From assembly GCF_900105735.1 (NCBI RefSeq), contig NZ_LT629793.1:2852001-2916000 (forward strand): DNA of 64,000 nucleotides, given 5' to 3'. This DNA comes from Pseudomonas yamanorum (GTDB lineage Bacteria; Pseudomonadota; Gammaproteobacteria; Pseudomonadales; Pseudomonadaceae). The notes beneath the pieces were generated by a model. It worked only from the letters and a program-made list of their open reading frames with translations. It had not been told where the DNA came from and searched no databases. Below are positions 45,439 through 54,732 of the stretch, one piece after another. Numbering within the stretch: the stretch's first letter is position 1; every line of letters starts with the position of its first letter. The translations under genes were made by a program, and so were the position numbers.

Positions 45439-45453
45439 TGTAGTAAAACTACA
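45439..45453 (+). promoter_or_regulatory. Palindromic operator upstream of aceE (site 2)
   Basis: TGTAGTAAAACTACA is a 15-bp palindrome (6-bp arms TGTAGT/ACTACA around AAA), 52 bp centre-to-centre from site 1, about five helical turns. The arm layout TGTA-GT-N3-AC-TACA resembles the HexR-type motif of gammaproteobacteria (TGTAAT-N3-ATTACA). The regulator's identity is inference. Confidence 0.65.
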
Positions 45454-45563
45454 GGACGCCGAAGCAACCTTCGGCCATCCAAGAATTTATGTCGTCTGCC
45501 CACAAGGCCAGTCGCAAACTTCAGGCAACCGATTCTGGTAGCCTTTCCGCCCTGGAGCAAGCC

Positions 45564-48209
45564 ATGCAAGACCTCGATCCCGTCGAAACCCAGGAATGGC
45601 TGGACGCCCTGGAATCGGTTCTCGACAAAGAAGGCGAAGACCGTGCTCACTACCTGATGACCCGTATGGGCGAACTCGCGACCCGCAGCGGCTCGCAACT
45701 GCCCTACGCCATCACCACGCCGTACCGCAACACCATCCCGGTAACCCACGAAGCACGCATGCCTGGCGACCTGTTCATGGAACGCCGCATTCGCTCGTTG
45801 GTACGCTGGAACGCCATGGCGATGGTAATGCGCACGAACTTGAAAGATTCTGACCTGGGCGGTCACATCTCCAGCTTCGCTTCCAGCGCAACCCTGTATG
45901 ACATTGGCTTCAACTACTTCTTCCAGGCCCCGACCGAAGAACACGGCGGCGACCTGATCTACTTCCAGGGTCACACCTCGCCAGGCGTCTACGCCCGTGC
46001 GTTCATGGAAGGCCGCATCACCGAAGAACAAATGAACAACTTCCGCCAGGAAGTCGACGGCCAGGGCCTCTCGTCCTATCCGCACCCTTGGCTGATGCCT
46101 GATTTCTGGCAGTTCCCGACGGTATCCATGGGCTTGGGCCCGATCCAGGCGATCTACCAGGCACGCTTCATGAAGTACCTGGAAGCCCGTGGCTTCATCC
46201 CTGAAGGCAAGCAGAAAGTCTGGTGCTTCCTGGGCGACGGCGAGTGTGACGAGCCGGAATCCCTGGGCGCCATCTCCCTGGCTGGCCGCGAGAAGCTGGA
46301 CAACCTGATCTTCGTCATCAACTGCAACCTGCAGCGCCTCGACGGCCCGGTTCGCGGCAACGGCAAGATTATCCAGGAACTCGAAGGCGTGTTCCGCGGT
46401 GCTCAATGGAACGTGACCAAAGTCATCTGGGGCCGTTTCTGGGACCCACTGCTGGCCAAAGACGTCGACGGTATCCTGCAACGTCGCATGGACGAAGTCA
46501 TCGACGGCGAGTACCAGAACTACAAAGCCAAAGACGGCGCGTTCGTACGTGAACACTTCTTCAACTCGCCAGAGCTCAAGGCGATGGTTGCTGATCTGTC
46601 CGACGACGAGATCTGGAAACTCAACCGTGGCGGCCACGACCCGTACAAGGTCTACGCGGCGTACCACGAAGCGGTCAACCACAAAGAGCAACCAACCGTC
46701 ATTCTGGCCAAGACCATCAAAGGTTATGGCACCGGTGCCGGCGAAGCGAAGAACACTGCGCACAACACCAAGAAAGTCGATGTCGACAGCCTGAAGTTGT
46801 TCCGCGACCGCTTCGACATCCCGGTCAAGGACGAAGAGCTGGAGAACCTGCCGTTCTTCAAGCCAGAGCCAAACAGCGCCGAAGCCCGCTACCTCAGCGA
46901 GCGTCGCACTGCACTGGGCGGTTTCGTGCCACAGCGCCGCGCCAAGAGCTTCAACATCCCGACTCCGCCACTGGATACCCTCAAGGCTATCCTGGACGGT
47001 TCGGGCGACCGTGAAATCTCCACCACCATGGCCTTCGTGCGGATCCTCGCGCAGCTGGTCAAGGACAAGGAAATCGGCTCGCGTATCGTGCCGATCATCC
47101 CGGACGAAGCCCGTACCTTCGGTATGGAAGGCATGTTCCGTCAGTTGGGCATCTACTCCTCCGTCGGCCAGCTCTACGAGCCAGTCGATAAAGACCAGGT
47201 GATGTTCTACAAGGAAGACAAGAAGGGCCAGATCCTCGAAGAAGGCATCAACGAAGCGGGCGCCATGAGCTCCTTCATCGCTGCCGGTACGTCGTACTCC
47301 AGCCACAACCAGCCGATGCTGCCGTTCTACATCTTCTACTCGATGTTCGGTTTCCAGCGTATTGGCGACCTGGCTTGGGCAGCAGGCGACAGCCGTACCC
47401 GTGGCTTCCTGATCGGCGGTACTGCCGGCCGGACCACGCTGAACGGCGAAGGCCTGCAACACGAAGACGGCCACAGCCACATCCTGGCGGGCACCATCCC
47501 GAACTGCCGCACCTTTGATCCAACCTACGGCTATGAGCTGGCGGTGATCATCCAGGACGGCATGAAGAAGATGACCGAAGAACAGCAGGACGTTTTCTAC
47601 TACATCACCGTGATGAACGAGTCCTACCAGCAACCAGCCATGCCGGCCGGTGTCGAGGAAGGCATCATCAAGGGCATGTACCTGCTCGAAGAAGACACCA
47701 AGGAAGCTGCTCACCACGTGCAACTGATGGGCTCCGGCACCATCCTGCGCGAAGTGCGTGAAGCGGCAAAAATCCTGCGTGAAGAGTTCAACGTCGGCGC
47801 TGACGTATGGAGCGTTACCAGCTTCAACGAACTGCGTCGCGACGGCCTGGCCGTAGAGCGCAGCAACCGCCTGCACCCGGGCCAGAAGCCTGCGCGCACC
47901 TACGTTGAAGAGTGCCTGGCTGGCCGTAAAGGCCCGGTTATCGCCTCTACCGACTACATGAAGCTGTTTGCTGAACAAATTCGTCAGTGGGTACCGTCCA
48001 AGGAATTCAAAGTCCTGGGCACCGACGGTTTCGGCCGTAGTGACAGCCGCAAGAAGCTGCGTCACTTCTTCGAAGTCGACCGTCACTTCGTGGTGTTGGC
48101 AGCCCTGGAAGCCTTGGCTGACCGTGGTGAAATCGAACCTAAGGTGGTAGCTGACGCTATCGTCAAGTTCGGGATCAACCCGGAAAAACGCAACCCACTG
48201 GACTGCTGA
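45564..48209 (+). CDS. aceE: Pyruvate dehydrogenase E1 component, homodimeric type
   Basis: Thiamine-diphosphate-dependent decarboxylation of pyruvate and acetyl transfer to the E2 lipoyl groups; 881 residues, the usual length. The start MQDLDPVETQEW is chosen because GGAG lies 6 nt upstream; the open frame begins at 45489, but that ATG lacks a ribosome site. The ThDP/magnesium motif is WCFLGDGECDEPE (GDG at 224-226) with INCN near 252. AGTSYSSHNQPMLPFYIFYS and HEDGHSHILAGTIPNCRTFD lie in the pyrimidine-binding and transketolase-like part. It forms an operon with aceF (11-bp gap). Confidence 0.98.
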   Translation: MQDLDPVETQEWLDALESVLDKEGEDRAHYLMTRMGELATRSGSQLPYAITTPYRNTIPVTHEARMPGDLFMERRIRSLVRWNAMAMVMRTNLKDSDLGGHISSFASSATLYDIGFNYFFQAPTEEHGGDLIYFQGHTSPGVYARAFMEGRITEEQMNNFRQEVDGQGLSSYPHPWLMPDFWQFPTVSMGLGPIQAIYQARFMKYLEARGFIPEGKQKVWCFLGDGECDEPESLGAISLAGREKLDNLIFVINCNLQRLDGPVRGNGKIIQELEGVFRGAQWNVTKVIWGRFWDPLLAKDVDGILQRRMDEVIDGEYQNYKAKDGAFVREHFFNSPELKAMVADLSDDEIWKLNRGGHDPYKVYAAYHEAVNHKEQPTVILAKTIKGYGTGAGEAKNTAHNTKKVDVDSLKLFRDRFDIPVKDEELENLPFFKPEPNSAEARYLSERRTALGGFVPQRRAKSFNIPTPPLDTLKAILDGSGDREISTTMAFVRILAQLVKDKEIGSRIVPIIPDEARTFGMEGMFRQLGIYSSVGQLYEPVDKDQVMFYKEDKKGQILEEGINEAGAMSSFIAAGTSYSSHNQPMLPFYIFYSMFGFQRIGDLAWAAGDSRTRGFLIGGTAGRTTLNGEGLQHEDGHSHILAGTIPNCRTFDPTYGYELAVIIQDGMKKMTEEQQDVFYYITVMNESYQQPAMPAGVEEGIIKGMYLLEEDTKEAAHHVQLMGSGTILREVREAAKILREEFNVGADVWSVTSFNELRRDGLAVERSNRLHPGQKPARTYVEECLAGRKGPVIASTDYMKLFAEQIRQWVPSKEFKVLGTDGFGRSDSRKKLRHFFEVDRHFVVLAALEALADRGEIEPKVVADAIVKFGINPEKRNPLDC

Positions 48210-48220
48210 GGAGACTTTCT

Positions 48221-49870
48221 GTGAGCGAACTCATTCGCGTACCTGACATCGGCAGCGGTGAAGGTGAAGTAATTGAACTGTTTGTGAAGGTCGGCGACAC
48301 CGTCGAAGCCGACCAGAGCATCCTGACCCTGGAGTCGGACAAGGCGAGCATGGAAATTCCTGCTCCCAAGGCCGGCGTGGTCAAGAGCCTGAAAGTGAAG
48401 CTGGGCGATCGCCTGAAAGAAGGCGACGAACTGCTTGAGCTGGAAATCGAAGGTGCCGCTGATGCGGCCCCTGCGGCGGCCGCTCCTGCTGCGGCCCCTG
48501 CTGCCGCTGAAAAACCTGCCGCTGCTGCCGAGGCCCCTGCGGCCCCGGCTGCTGCACCGGCAGCGCCTGCCGCCGCTACTGTCCAGGACATTCATGTTCC
48601 GGACATCGGTTCGTCGGGCAAGGCCAAGATCATCGAGCTGCTGGTTAAAGTCGGCGACACCGTCGAAGCCGACCAGTCGCTGATCACCCTGGAGTCCGAC
48701 AAAGCCTCCATGGAAATCCCTTCGCCGGCTGCCGGCGTGGTGGAAAGCATTGCCGTGAAGCTGGAAGACGAAGTCGGCACTGGTGACTTCATCCTCAAAC
48801 TGAAAGTCGCGGGCGCTTCGGCTCCTGCTGCTGCCGCTCCAGCCGCCGCTGCTCCGGCCGCCAAGGCTGAAGCTGCACCTGCTGCCGCCCCTGCGCCTGC
48901 TGCAAAAGCCGAGGCCGCACCGGCTCCGGCGGCTGCACCTGCGCCAAGCGGTGCCAAGGTTCATGCCGGCCCTGCCGTGCGCCAACTGGCCCGTGAATTC
49001 GGCGTCGAGCTGAGCGCTGTGTCGGCCACTGGCCCACACGGTCGCGTGCTGAAGGAAGACGTGCAGGTTTACGTCAAATCCATGATGCAGAAGGCCAAGG
49101 AAGCTCCGGCAGCCGGTGGCGCTACCGGTGGTTCGGGCATTCCGCCGATCCGCACCGTCGACTTCAGCCGCTTTGGCGAAATCGAAGAAGTGCCGATGAC
49201 CCGCCTGATGCAAATCGGCGCGGCAGGCCTGCACGCCAGCTGGCTGAACATCCCGCACGTGACCCAGTTCGACCAGGCCGACATCACCGACCTGGAAGCT
49301 TTCCGCGTTGCGCAGAAAGCCGTGGCCGAGAAGGCCGGCGTGAAGCTGACCGTGCTGCCCCTGCTGCTCAAGGCGTGCGCACACCTGCTCAAGGAACTGC
49401 CGGACTTCAACAGTTCGCTGGCACCTAGCGGCAAGGCGATCATTCGCAAGAAGTACGTGCACATCGGCTTTGCAGTCGACACTCCGGATGGCCTGCTGGT
49501 ACCGGTCATCAAGAACGTCGACCAGAAGAGCCTGCTGCAGCTTGCCGCTGAGGCCGCTGCACTGGCTGCCAAGGCGCGCGACAAGAAGCTCACCCCGGAC
49601 GATATGCAGGGCGCGTGCTTCACCATCTCCAGCCTCGGCCACATTGGCGGTACTGGCTTCACGCCAATCGTCAACGCGCCGGAAGTGGCGATCCTGGGTG
49701 TTTCCAAGGCCACTATCCAGCCTGTATGGGACGGTAAAGCGTTCCAGCCGAAGCTGATGCTGCCACTGTCGCTGTCCTACGATCACCGTGTGATCAACGG
49801 CGCGGCTGCCGCACGCTTCACCCAGCGCCTGAGCCAGTTGCTGAACGACATCCGCACCATCCTGCTTTAA
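48221..49870 (+). CDS. aceF: Dihydrolipoyllysine acetyltransferase (pyruvate dehydrogenase E2)
   Basis: Core of the pyruvate dehydrogenase complex, moving acetyl groups to CoA; 549 residues from a GTG start with GAGGAG upstream. Two lipoyl domains carry ESDKASMEIP, with lipoylated lysines K41 and K161. Alanine/proline-rich hinges separate them. The peripheral subunit-binding domain is AGPAVRQLAREFGVELSAVS (about 247-285). The catalytic domain ends in SLSYDHRVINGAAAARF, with H522 and an asparagine (N526) where many E2s have aspartate; Azotobacter E2 shows the same, as I recall. A terminator follows. Confidence 0.98.
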   Translation: MSELIRVPDIGSGEGEVIELFVKVGDTVEADQSILTLESDKASMEIPAPKAGVVKSLKVKLGDRLKEGDELLELEIEGAADAAPAAAAPAAAPAAAEKPAAAAEAPAAPAAAPAAPAAATVQDIHVPDIGSSGKAKIIELLVKVGDTVEADQSLITLESDKASMEIPSPAAGVVESIAVKLEDEVGTGDFILKLKVAGASAPAAAAPAAAAPAAKAEAAPAAAPAPAAKAEAAPAPAAAPAPSGAKVHAGPAVRQLAREFGVELSAVSATGPHGRVLKEDVQVYVKSMMQKAKEAPAAGGATGGSGIPPIRTVDFSRFGEIEEVPMTRLMQIGAAGLHASWLNIPHVTQFDQADITDLEAFRVAQKAVAEKAGVKLTVLPLLLKACAHLLKELPDFNSSLAPSGKAIIRKKYVHIGFAVDTPDGLLVPVIKNVDQKSLLQLAAEAAALAAKARDKKLTPDDMQGACFTISSLGHIGGTGFTPIVNAPEVAILGVSKATIQPVWDGKAFQPKLMLPLSLSYDHRVINGAAAARFTQRLSQLLNDIRTILL

Positions 49871-49942
49871 GCCACAACAGGTCTTCTGCCCATGCAGGAG
49901 ACCTGGCTTCACCGATTTCCGAGCGCCACGCTCGTACCTCAA

Positions 49943-49968
49943 CCCCGCCAATTGGCGGGGCTTTTTTT
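49943..49968 (+). terminator. Rho-independent terminator of aceE-aceF
   Basis: CCCCGCCAATTGGCGGGG, a perfect 9-bp inverted repeat (about a 7-bp stem with an AATT loop), is followed directly by CTTTTTTT. It lies 73 bp after the aceF stop and reads on the plus strand. Confidence 0.95.
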
Positions 49969-50185
49969 GCCTGCTTTCCAGGCAAAACCTGGACACGGAA
50001 ATCGAGGTTGTACACCGCCCATCACCCCGGTTGTAGAAAACCGTTCGCTGGCCGATAACCCACTTATAGCACTTAGCCTTCATCCTCTCTTGTCAGCCCG
50101 TGCCGCATGATGCAACCTTGCCGCAGGCAACAGTAAAGAGGGCGTGAGCCCGGCGCGAAGCGCATTTTTCCAAGCGAGTTTCCCC
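49969..50185 (+). other. Upstream region of the dipA-like gene
   Basis: About 217 bp between the aceF terminator and the DipA-like start. It should hold that gene's promoter. An AT-richer stretch with TTGTAGAAAACC and a possible TATAGC box (near 50066) is seen, but the spacing to a -35 is poor. No ORF or repeat is supported. Confidence 0.4.
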
Positions 50186-52876
50186 ATGAAAAGCCAACCC
50201 GATGTCGCCCGTACGGCGGCCGAGGTAGTGACGCAATTACCGGTGCCCTCGCGCCTCGGTATGCTGCGTTTCGAGCGGCTTAATGAGGCAAGCTGGGCCC
50301 TGCTGTACCTCGACCCCAATTGCGAACGCCAATTCGGCCTGCCCGCCGTCGAACTGTGCGCCCTGGTCGGCTCGCCCTACGCCAGCCTGATGGAACCCCA
50401 GGCGCGTTATCAGCTGCATGACGCGATCCAGGAACAGCTGACCATCAGCCCCCATTACCTGGTGCGCTACACCCTGCACACCCATGACGGCCCATTGAGC
50501 CTGTTGGAGCTGGGTGAGGCCTACAAACAACACAACCGTCACCTGCTGCGTGGCTACCTGATGGTGGTCGATGGCCTGTTCAGTGATATTTCACTGGCCC
50601 CTGCCGTGGATCTCGAAAGCCAGAACAGCCGCTTGCAGATCGCCCTGGAACTCAACCAGCGCGCCCAGCAGGAACAGCTGCAACACCTTGAGCGAGTGCG
50701 CGCCCAGCAGGAACTGATCCTGCTGCTGGCCCGCCAGCGCTACAGCACCAACAACTCGCTGCAAGAAGCCGCCGAACTGATCACCCGCAGTGCCTGCGAT
50801 ATCTACCAAATCGACTGCGCCAGCATCTGGAACCTCGAGAACCAGCACCTGGTGCCGATTTCCGCCTATCACCGCGCCGATCAGCAGCACCACCTGCCCG
50901 AGCCTATCGATGCCAGTGGCTTCCCGGACTACCTGGAAGCCCTGCAAACCAGCCGCGCCATCGATGCCAACAACGCCCTTCGCGACCCACGCACCCGGGA
51001 AATGGTCGAGAGCCTGCGCCCGCGTGACATCCACGCCATGCTCGACGCCAGCATCCGGGTCGATGGCAATGTGGTCGGGGTGTTGTGCCTGGAGCAAAGT
51101 GGCAGCACCCGCGTCTGGCAGTCCGACGAGATCGCCTTTGCCGGCGAGCTGGCCGACCAGTTCGCCCAGGTGATCAACAACCACAACCGCCGTACCGCCA
51201 CCAGCGCGCTGCACTTGTTCCAGCGGGCCGTGGAGCAAAGCGCCAATGCGTTCCTGCTGGTCAATTGCGACGGCGTGGTGGAATACGTCAACCCCAGTTT
51301 TACCGCGATCACCCAGTACAGCACCGAAGAAGTCCACGGCCACCAGCTGTCGGAACTGCCGGCGCTGGAGAACCTCAGCGAGCTGCTGTTCGACGCGCCT
51401 TCCAGCCTGGCCAAGAGCAACAGCTGGCAAGGCGAGTTCAAGAGCCGACGCAAGAACCTCGAACCCTACTGGGGCCAGCTGTCGATCTCCAAGGTCTATG
51501 GCGACAACCGTGAGCTGACGCATTACATCGGCATCTACGAAGACATCACCCAGACCAAGCTGGCCCAGCAGCGCATCGAGCGCTTGGCCTATACCGACAA
51601 CCTGACCAACCTGGGCAACCGTCCGGCATTCATCCGTAACCTGGACGAACGCTTTGCCCGGGACAGCGATAGCCCCATCAGCCTGCTGCTGGTGGACATC
51701 GACAACTTCAAGCGGATCAACGACAGCCTCGGTCACCAGACCGGCGACAAACTGCTGATCAGCCTGGCCCGGCGCCTGCGCAACAGCCTGACGGCCAGCG
51801 GTAGCCTGGCGCGGTTTGCCAGTAACGAGTTTGCCGTGCTGCTGGACGATACCGACCTTGAAACCGGCCAGCAGGTCGCCAGCCAGTTGCTGGCCACCCT
51901 CGACAAGCCGATGTTCGTCGACAACCAGTTGATCAGCGTCACCGGCTCCGTGGGCCTCGCCTGCGCGCCGCTGCATGGCCGCGACCCGCAAACCCTGATG
52001 CGTAACGCAGGCCTGGCGCTGCACAAGGCCAAGGCCAACGGCAAACACCAGGTACAGGTATTTACCGAGGCGCTGAACGCCGAGGCCAGCTACAAGCTGT
52101 TCGTGGAAAACAACCTGCGCCGCGCCCTGACCCAGAACGAACTCGACGTGTTCTACCAACCCAAGCTGTGCCTGCGCAGCGGTCGCCTGCTGGGGATGGA
52201 AGCGTTGTTGCGCTGGAACCATCCGGAAAAGGGCATGATCCGCCCCGACCAATTCATCAGCGTGGCTGAAGAGACCGGGCTGATCATCCCTATCGGCAAA
52301 TGGATCGCCCGTCAGGCCTGCCGCATGAGCCGACAGCTGACCGCTGCGGGCCTGGGCAAGCTGCAAGTGGCAATCAACCTGTCGCCCAAGCAGTTTTCCG
52401 ACCCGGACCTGGTGGCCTCGATTGCCACGATCCTCAAGGAAGAACAGCTGCCCGCCAACCTGCTGGAACTGGAGCTGACCGAAGGCCTGCTGCTGGAAGC
52501 CACCGAAGACACCCGCCTGCAACTCGACCAACTGAAGAGTTTTGGCCTGACCCTGGCCATGGATGACTTCGGTACGGGTTACTCGTCACTTAGCTACCTG
52601 AAAAAATTCCCGATCGACATCATCAAGATCGATCGCAGCTTTATTCATGAAATCCCGGACAACCAGGACGACATGGAAATCACCTCGGCGGTGATCGCCA
52701 TGGCTCACAACCTCAAGCTCAAGGTGGTGGCCGAAGGCATCGAGACCGCCGAACAGCTGGCGTTCCTGCGCCGTCACCGCTGCGACGTCGGCCAGGGCTA
52801 CCTGTTCGACCGGCCAATCCCGGGTTCCGAGTTGATCGAGAAGCTTAAACGCTATCCTCGCGGGCCAATCGCCTGA
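50186..52876 (+). CDS. dipA: GAF/PAS, degenerate GGDEF and EAL protein; c-di-GMP phosphodiesterase (DipA-like)
   Basis: An 896-residue c-di-GMP phosphodiesterase that would lower c-di-GMP and favour dispersal from biofilms. The order is an N-terminal PAS-like part, a coiled coil (LEHRQQELILLL-type helix near 160-190), a GAF domain (about 190-335), a PAS domain (about 345-465), GGDEF and EAL. The GGDEF site is ASNEF (545-549), so cyclase activity is not expected. The EAL domain is complete: MEALLRW (E672), NLSPKQF, ELTEGLLLE, DDFGTGYSSL (D793, D794) and EGIETAEQ. The start MKSQPDVART matches the family; the open frame begins at 50144. P. aeruginosa DipA (PA5017) shares the site and location. 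Confidence 0.93.
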   Translation: MKSQPDVARTAAEVVTQLPVPSRLGMLRFERLNEASWALLYLDPNCERQFGLPAVELCALVGSPYASLMEPQARYQLHDAIQEQLTISPHYLVRYTLHTHDGPLSLLELGEAYKQHNRHLLRGYLMVVDGLFSDISLAPAVDLESQNSRLQIALELNQRAQQEQLQHLERVRAQQELILLLARQRYSTNNSLQEAAELITRSACDIYQIDCASIWNLENQHLVPISAYHRADQQHHLPEPIDASGFPDYLEALQTSRAIDANNALRDPRTREMVESLRPRDIHAMLDASIRVDGNVVGVLCLEQSGSTRVWQSDEIAFAGELADQFAQVINNHNRRTATSALHLFQRAVEQSANAFLLVNCDGVVEYVNPSFTAITQYSTEEVHGHQLSELPALENLSELLFDAPSSLAKSNSWQGEFKSRRKNLEPYWGQLSISKVYGDNRELTHYIGIYEDITQTKLAQQRIERLAYTDNLTNLGNRPAFIRNLDERFARDSDSPISLLLVDIDNFKRINDSLGHQTGDKLLISLARRLRNSLTASGSLARFASNEFAVLLDDTDLETGQQVASQLLATLDKPMFVDNQLISVTGSVGLACAPLHGRDPQTLMRNAGLALHKAKANGKHQVQVFTEALNAEASYKLFVENNLRRALTQNELDVFYQPKLCLRSGRLLGMEALLRWNHPEKGMIRPDQFISVAEETGLIIPIGKWIARQACRMSRQLTAAGLGKLQVAINLSPKQFSDPDLVASIATILKEEQLPANLLELELTEGLLLEATEDTRLQLDQLKSFGLTLAMDDFGTGYSSLSYLKKFPIDIIKIDRSFIHEIPDNQDDMEITSAVIAMAHNLKLKVVAEGIETAEQLAFLRRHRCDVGQGYLFDRPIPGSELIEKLKRYPRGPIA

Positions 52877-52950
52877 CAGCGCGGTAACACTCGGGCAAAC
52901 TGGCAGTCTGAATTCTTACCTGTAACTCAATCTGACTGAGAGGACTGATC

Positions 52951-53598
52951 ATGGTCTTGCGCTCGGAAATTCTGGTGAACAAAAACGTGCTTCCTACTCA
53001 AGAACAAGCTTTGCCTGGCCGTGAAACCCCGATGTCCCTGCCCGAGACTCACTTCGTCAACGGCAACCCGCTGCTCGGCCCGTTTGTCGACAACGTAGAG
53101 TTTGCGATCTTCGGCCTGGGTTGCTTCTGGGGCGCAGAGCGCCGCTTCTGGCAGCGCGAAGGCATCGTCAGTACCGTAGTGGGTTATGCCGGTGGCTACA
53201 CGCCGAACCCGACCTATGAAGAAGTCTGCTCGGGCCTGACCGGCCACAGCGAAGTGGTGCTGGTGGTGTTTGACCAGGACAAGATCAGCTACGAAGAACT
53301 GCTGAAGATGTTCTGGGAACTGCACAACCCAACCCAGGGCATGCGCCAGGGCAATGACATCGGCAGCCAGTACCGGTCGGTGATCTATGCGGTCAAGCCG
53401 GAGCACCTGGAGGCGGCGAAGGCCAGCGCGCAGGCTTATCAGAATGAACTGACCAAGGCCGGCCTGGGCACCATCACCACTGAAATCGAAGAAGCGCCGA
53501 CGGTGTATTTCGCCGAGGCGTATCACCAGCAGTACCTGGCGAAGAATCCGCAGGGCTATTGCGGGATTGGCGGCACTGGCGTGACCTGCCCGATCTGA
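52951..53598 (+). CDS. msrA: Peptide methionine-S-oxide reductase A
   Basis: Reduces methionine-S-sulfoxide in oxidised proteins; 215 residues. The catalytic motif is [14 protein letters not shown] with C58. Further family segments are [20 protein letters not shown] and [21 protein letters not shown]-terminal cysteine (GTGVTCPI) and GYCGIGG provide the resolving cysteines. A GAGAGGA-like ribosome site precedes the ATG. It lies 74 bp downstream of dipA, as in P. aeruginosa, and is followed by a REPIN. Confidence 0.97.
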   Translation: MVLRSEILVNKNVLPTQEQALPGRETPMSLPETHFVNGNPLLGPFVDNVEFAIFGLGCFWGAERRFWQREGIVSTVVGYAGGYTPNPTYEEVCSGLTGHSEVVLVVFDQDKISYEELLKMFWELHNPTQGMRQGNDIGSQYRSVIYAVKPEHLEAAKASAQAYQNELTKAGLGTITTEIEEAPTVYFAEAYHQQYLAKNPQGYCGIGGTGVTCPI

Positions 53599-53606
53599 TT
53601 GCACAA

Positions 53607-53719
53607 GATCGTTCCCACGCTCTGCGTGGGAATGCCGCTCTGGACGCTCCGCGTCTGCTCTGAAATTCGTGACGCAGAGCGTCACAGGATGCATTCCCAC
53701 GCAGAGCGTGGGAACGATC
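53607..53719. repeat. REPIN-type inverted repeat, family A (copy 2)
   Basis: A 113-bp palindrome with the same architecture as the element at 10476-10582: GATCGTTCCCACGCTCTGCG arms, an inner GACGCTCCGCGTC stem, and GTGACGCAGAGCGTCAC. It fills the gap between msrA and the convergent rlmJ, ending 2 bp before the rlmJ stop codon. Confidence 0.88.
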
Positions 53720-53721
53720 AG

Positions 53722-54558
53722 TTACTCGGCGATAAGCCAATCCATCTGCCACCCACCCTGGGTTTGCCCAAGCTGCTTGGACAACCACGGCAGCAGCTCA
53801 CGCAACTCTTCCTCCAAGCCCCACGGCGGATTGGCAATCGCCAGACCCGAACCGGTCAGGGTGTTCGGCGTGTCCAGCGGATGCACCAACAATTCCACCC
53901 GCAGCAACTTCGGTGCACCGGTACCGGCCAGGTCCTGGTAGAAACGACGCAACATGCGCTGGTCCTTCACCGGGTACCAGATCGCAGCCACTGTCTGGCG
54001 CATCCGGCTCACGGCTTCCTTGAGGGACGCGGCGCAGCGCTGCATCTCGTCGAGCTTTTCAAACGGCGGATCAATCAGCATCAGTGCACGCTTTTCCGGC
54101 ACCGGCAGCAATGCCCGTGGCACGTGCCAGCCTTCGCCAAGGTGCACTTTCACCCGACGGTCGCCCTTCATGTTGTCCTTGAGCAGCAGGCCGTCTTCCG
54201 GGTGCTTCTCATTGAGCAACACGCGATCCTGAGGGCGAGTCAGACGTCGCGCCAGCTCCGGTGAGCCCGGGTAGTAGCGCAACTCGCCATCCGGGTTCAT
54301 CTCGTGCAGCACACGCATGTAGTCGGCGGTCAGCGGCGGCAGGTCGGTCTGGCCCCACAGGCGGGCGATGCCTTCCAGGTATTCACCGGTACGGTTCGCC
54401 TGGTCGCCCTGCAGGTCGTACAGACCAATACCGGCGTGGGTGTCGAGATAGGCAAACGGCTGTTCCTTGCGCGACATCAGGGCGATGAGGCGGGTCAGGG
54501 TCAGGTGTTTGAAGACATCGGCGTGGTTGCCGGCGTGAAAGGCGTGACGATAATTCAT
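53722..54558 (-). CDS. rlmJ: 23S rRNA (adenine(2030)-N6)-methyltransferase
   Basis: Methylates A2030 of 23S rRNA using S-adenosylmethionine; 278 residues. The N-terminal family mark MNYRHAFHAGNHADVFKHLT is intact, as is the catalytic DPPF motif in MLIDPPFEKLDE. LDTHAGIGLYDLQGDQANR is the SAM-binding strand region. It is a lone gene convergent with msrA and divergent from metY, with 174 bp upstream that shows no other feature. Confidence 0.95.
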   Translation of the reverse strand: MNYRHAFHAGNHADVFKHLTLTRLIALMSRKEQPFAYLDTHAGIGLYDLQGDQANRTGEYLEGIARLWGQTDLPPLTADYMRVLHEMNPDGELRYYPGSPELARRLTRPQDRVLLNEKHPEDGLLLKDNMKGDRRVKVHLGEGWHVPRALLPVPEKRALMLIDPPFEKLDEMQRCAASLKEAVSRMRQTVAAIWYPVKDQRMLRRFYQDLAGTGAPKLLRVELLVHPLDTPNTLTGSGLAIANPPWGLEEELRELLPWLSKQLGQTQGGWQMDWLIAE

Positions 54559-54732
54559 GGTTGCTCCTGCGCAGGGGGCGAAGTTTACCTTTTACGCAGG
54601 CAAAGGTGCAGGGCTGCGCGTCAGGTGGTGCTTATGCCGCAAACACAGGGGCGCCGCCGAAAATAGTCTAATCGCCGGCGCGAAAGCGGATTTATTGTGG
54701 CGAGCAATTATCCATGGAGGTCATAACAACTC

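Noticed and set aside
45489..45563. 25 extra N-terminal residues for AceE
   Set aside because: The in-frame ATG at 45489 lacks a ribosome site, whereas GGAG sits 6 nt before the ATG at 45564, which gives the usual 881-residue protein. A longer form cannot be fully excluded.
45378..48086. A 902-residue open frame on the minus strand opposite aceE
   Set aside because: It is fully antisense to aceE, whose protein is recognisable along its whole length. The frame is open because GC-rich codon use removes stops on the other strand; its product is valine/phenylalanine/aspartate-rich and resembles no family.
49526..49561. Alanine-rich repeats in aceF as a DNA repeat element
   Set aside because: The GCN-rich repeats in aceF (mainly 48460-48960) encode the flexible Ala/Pro linkers normal for E2 proteins.
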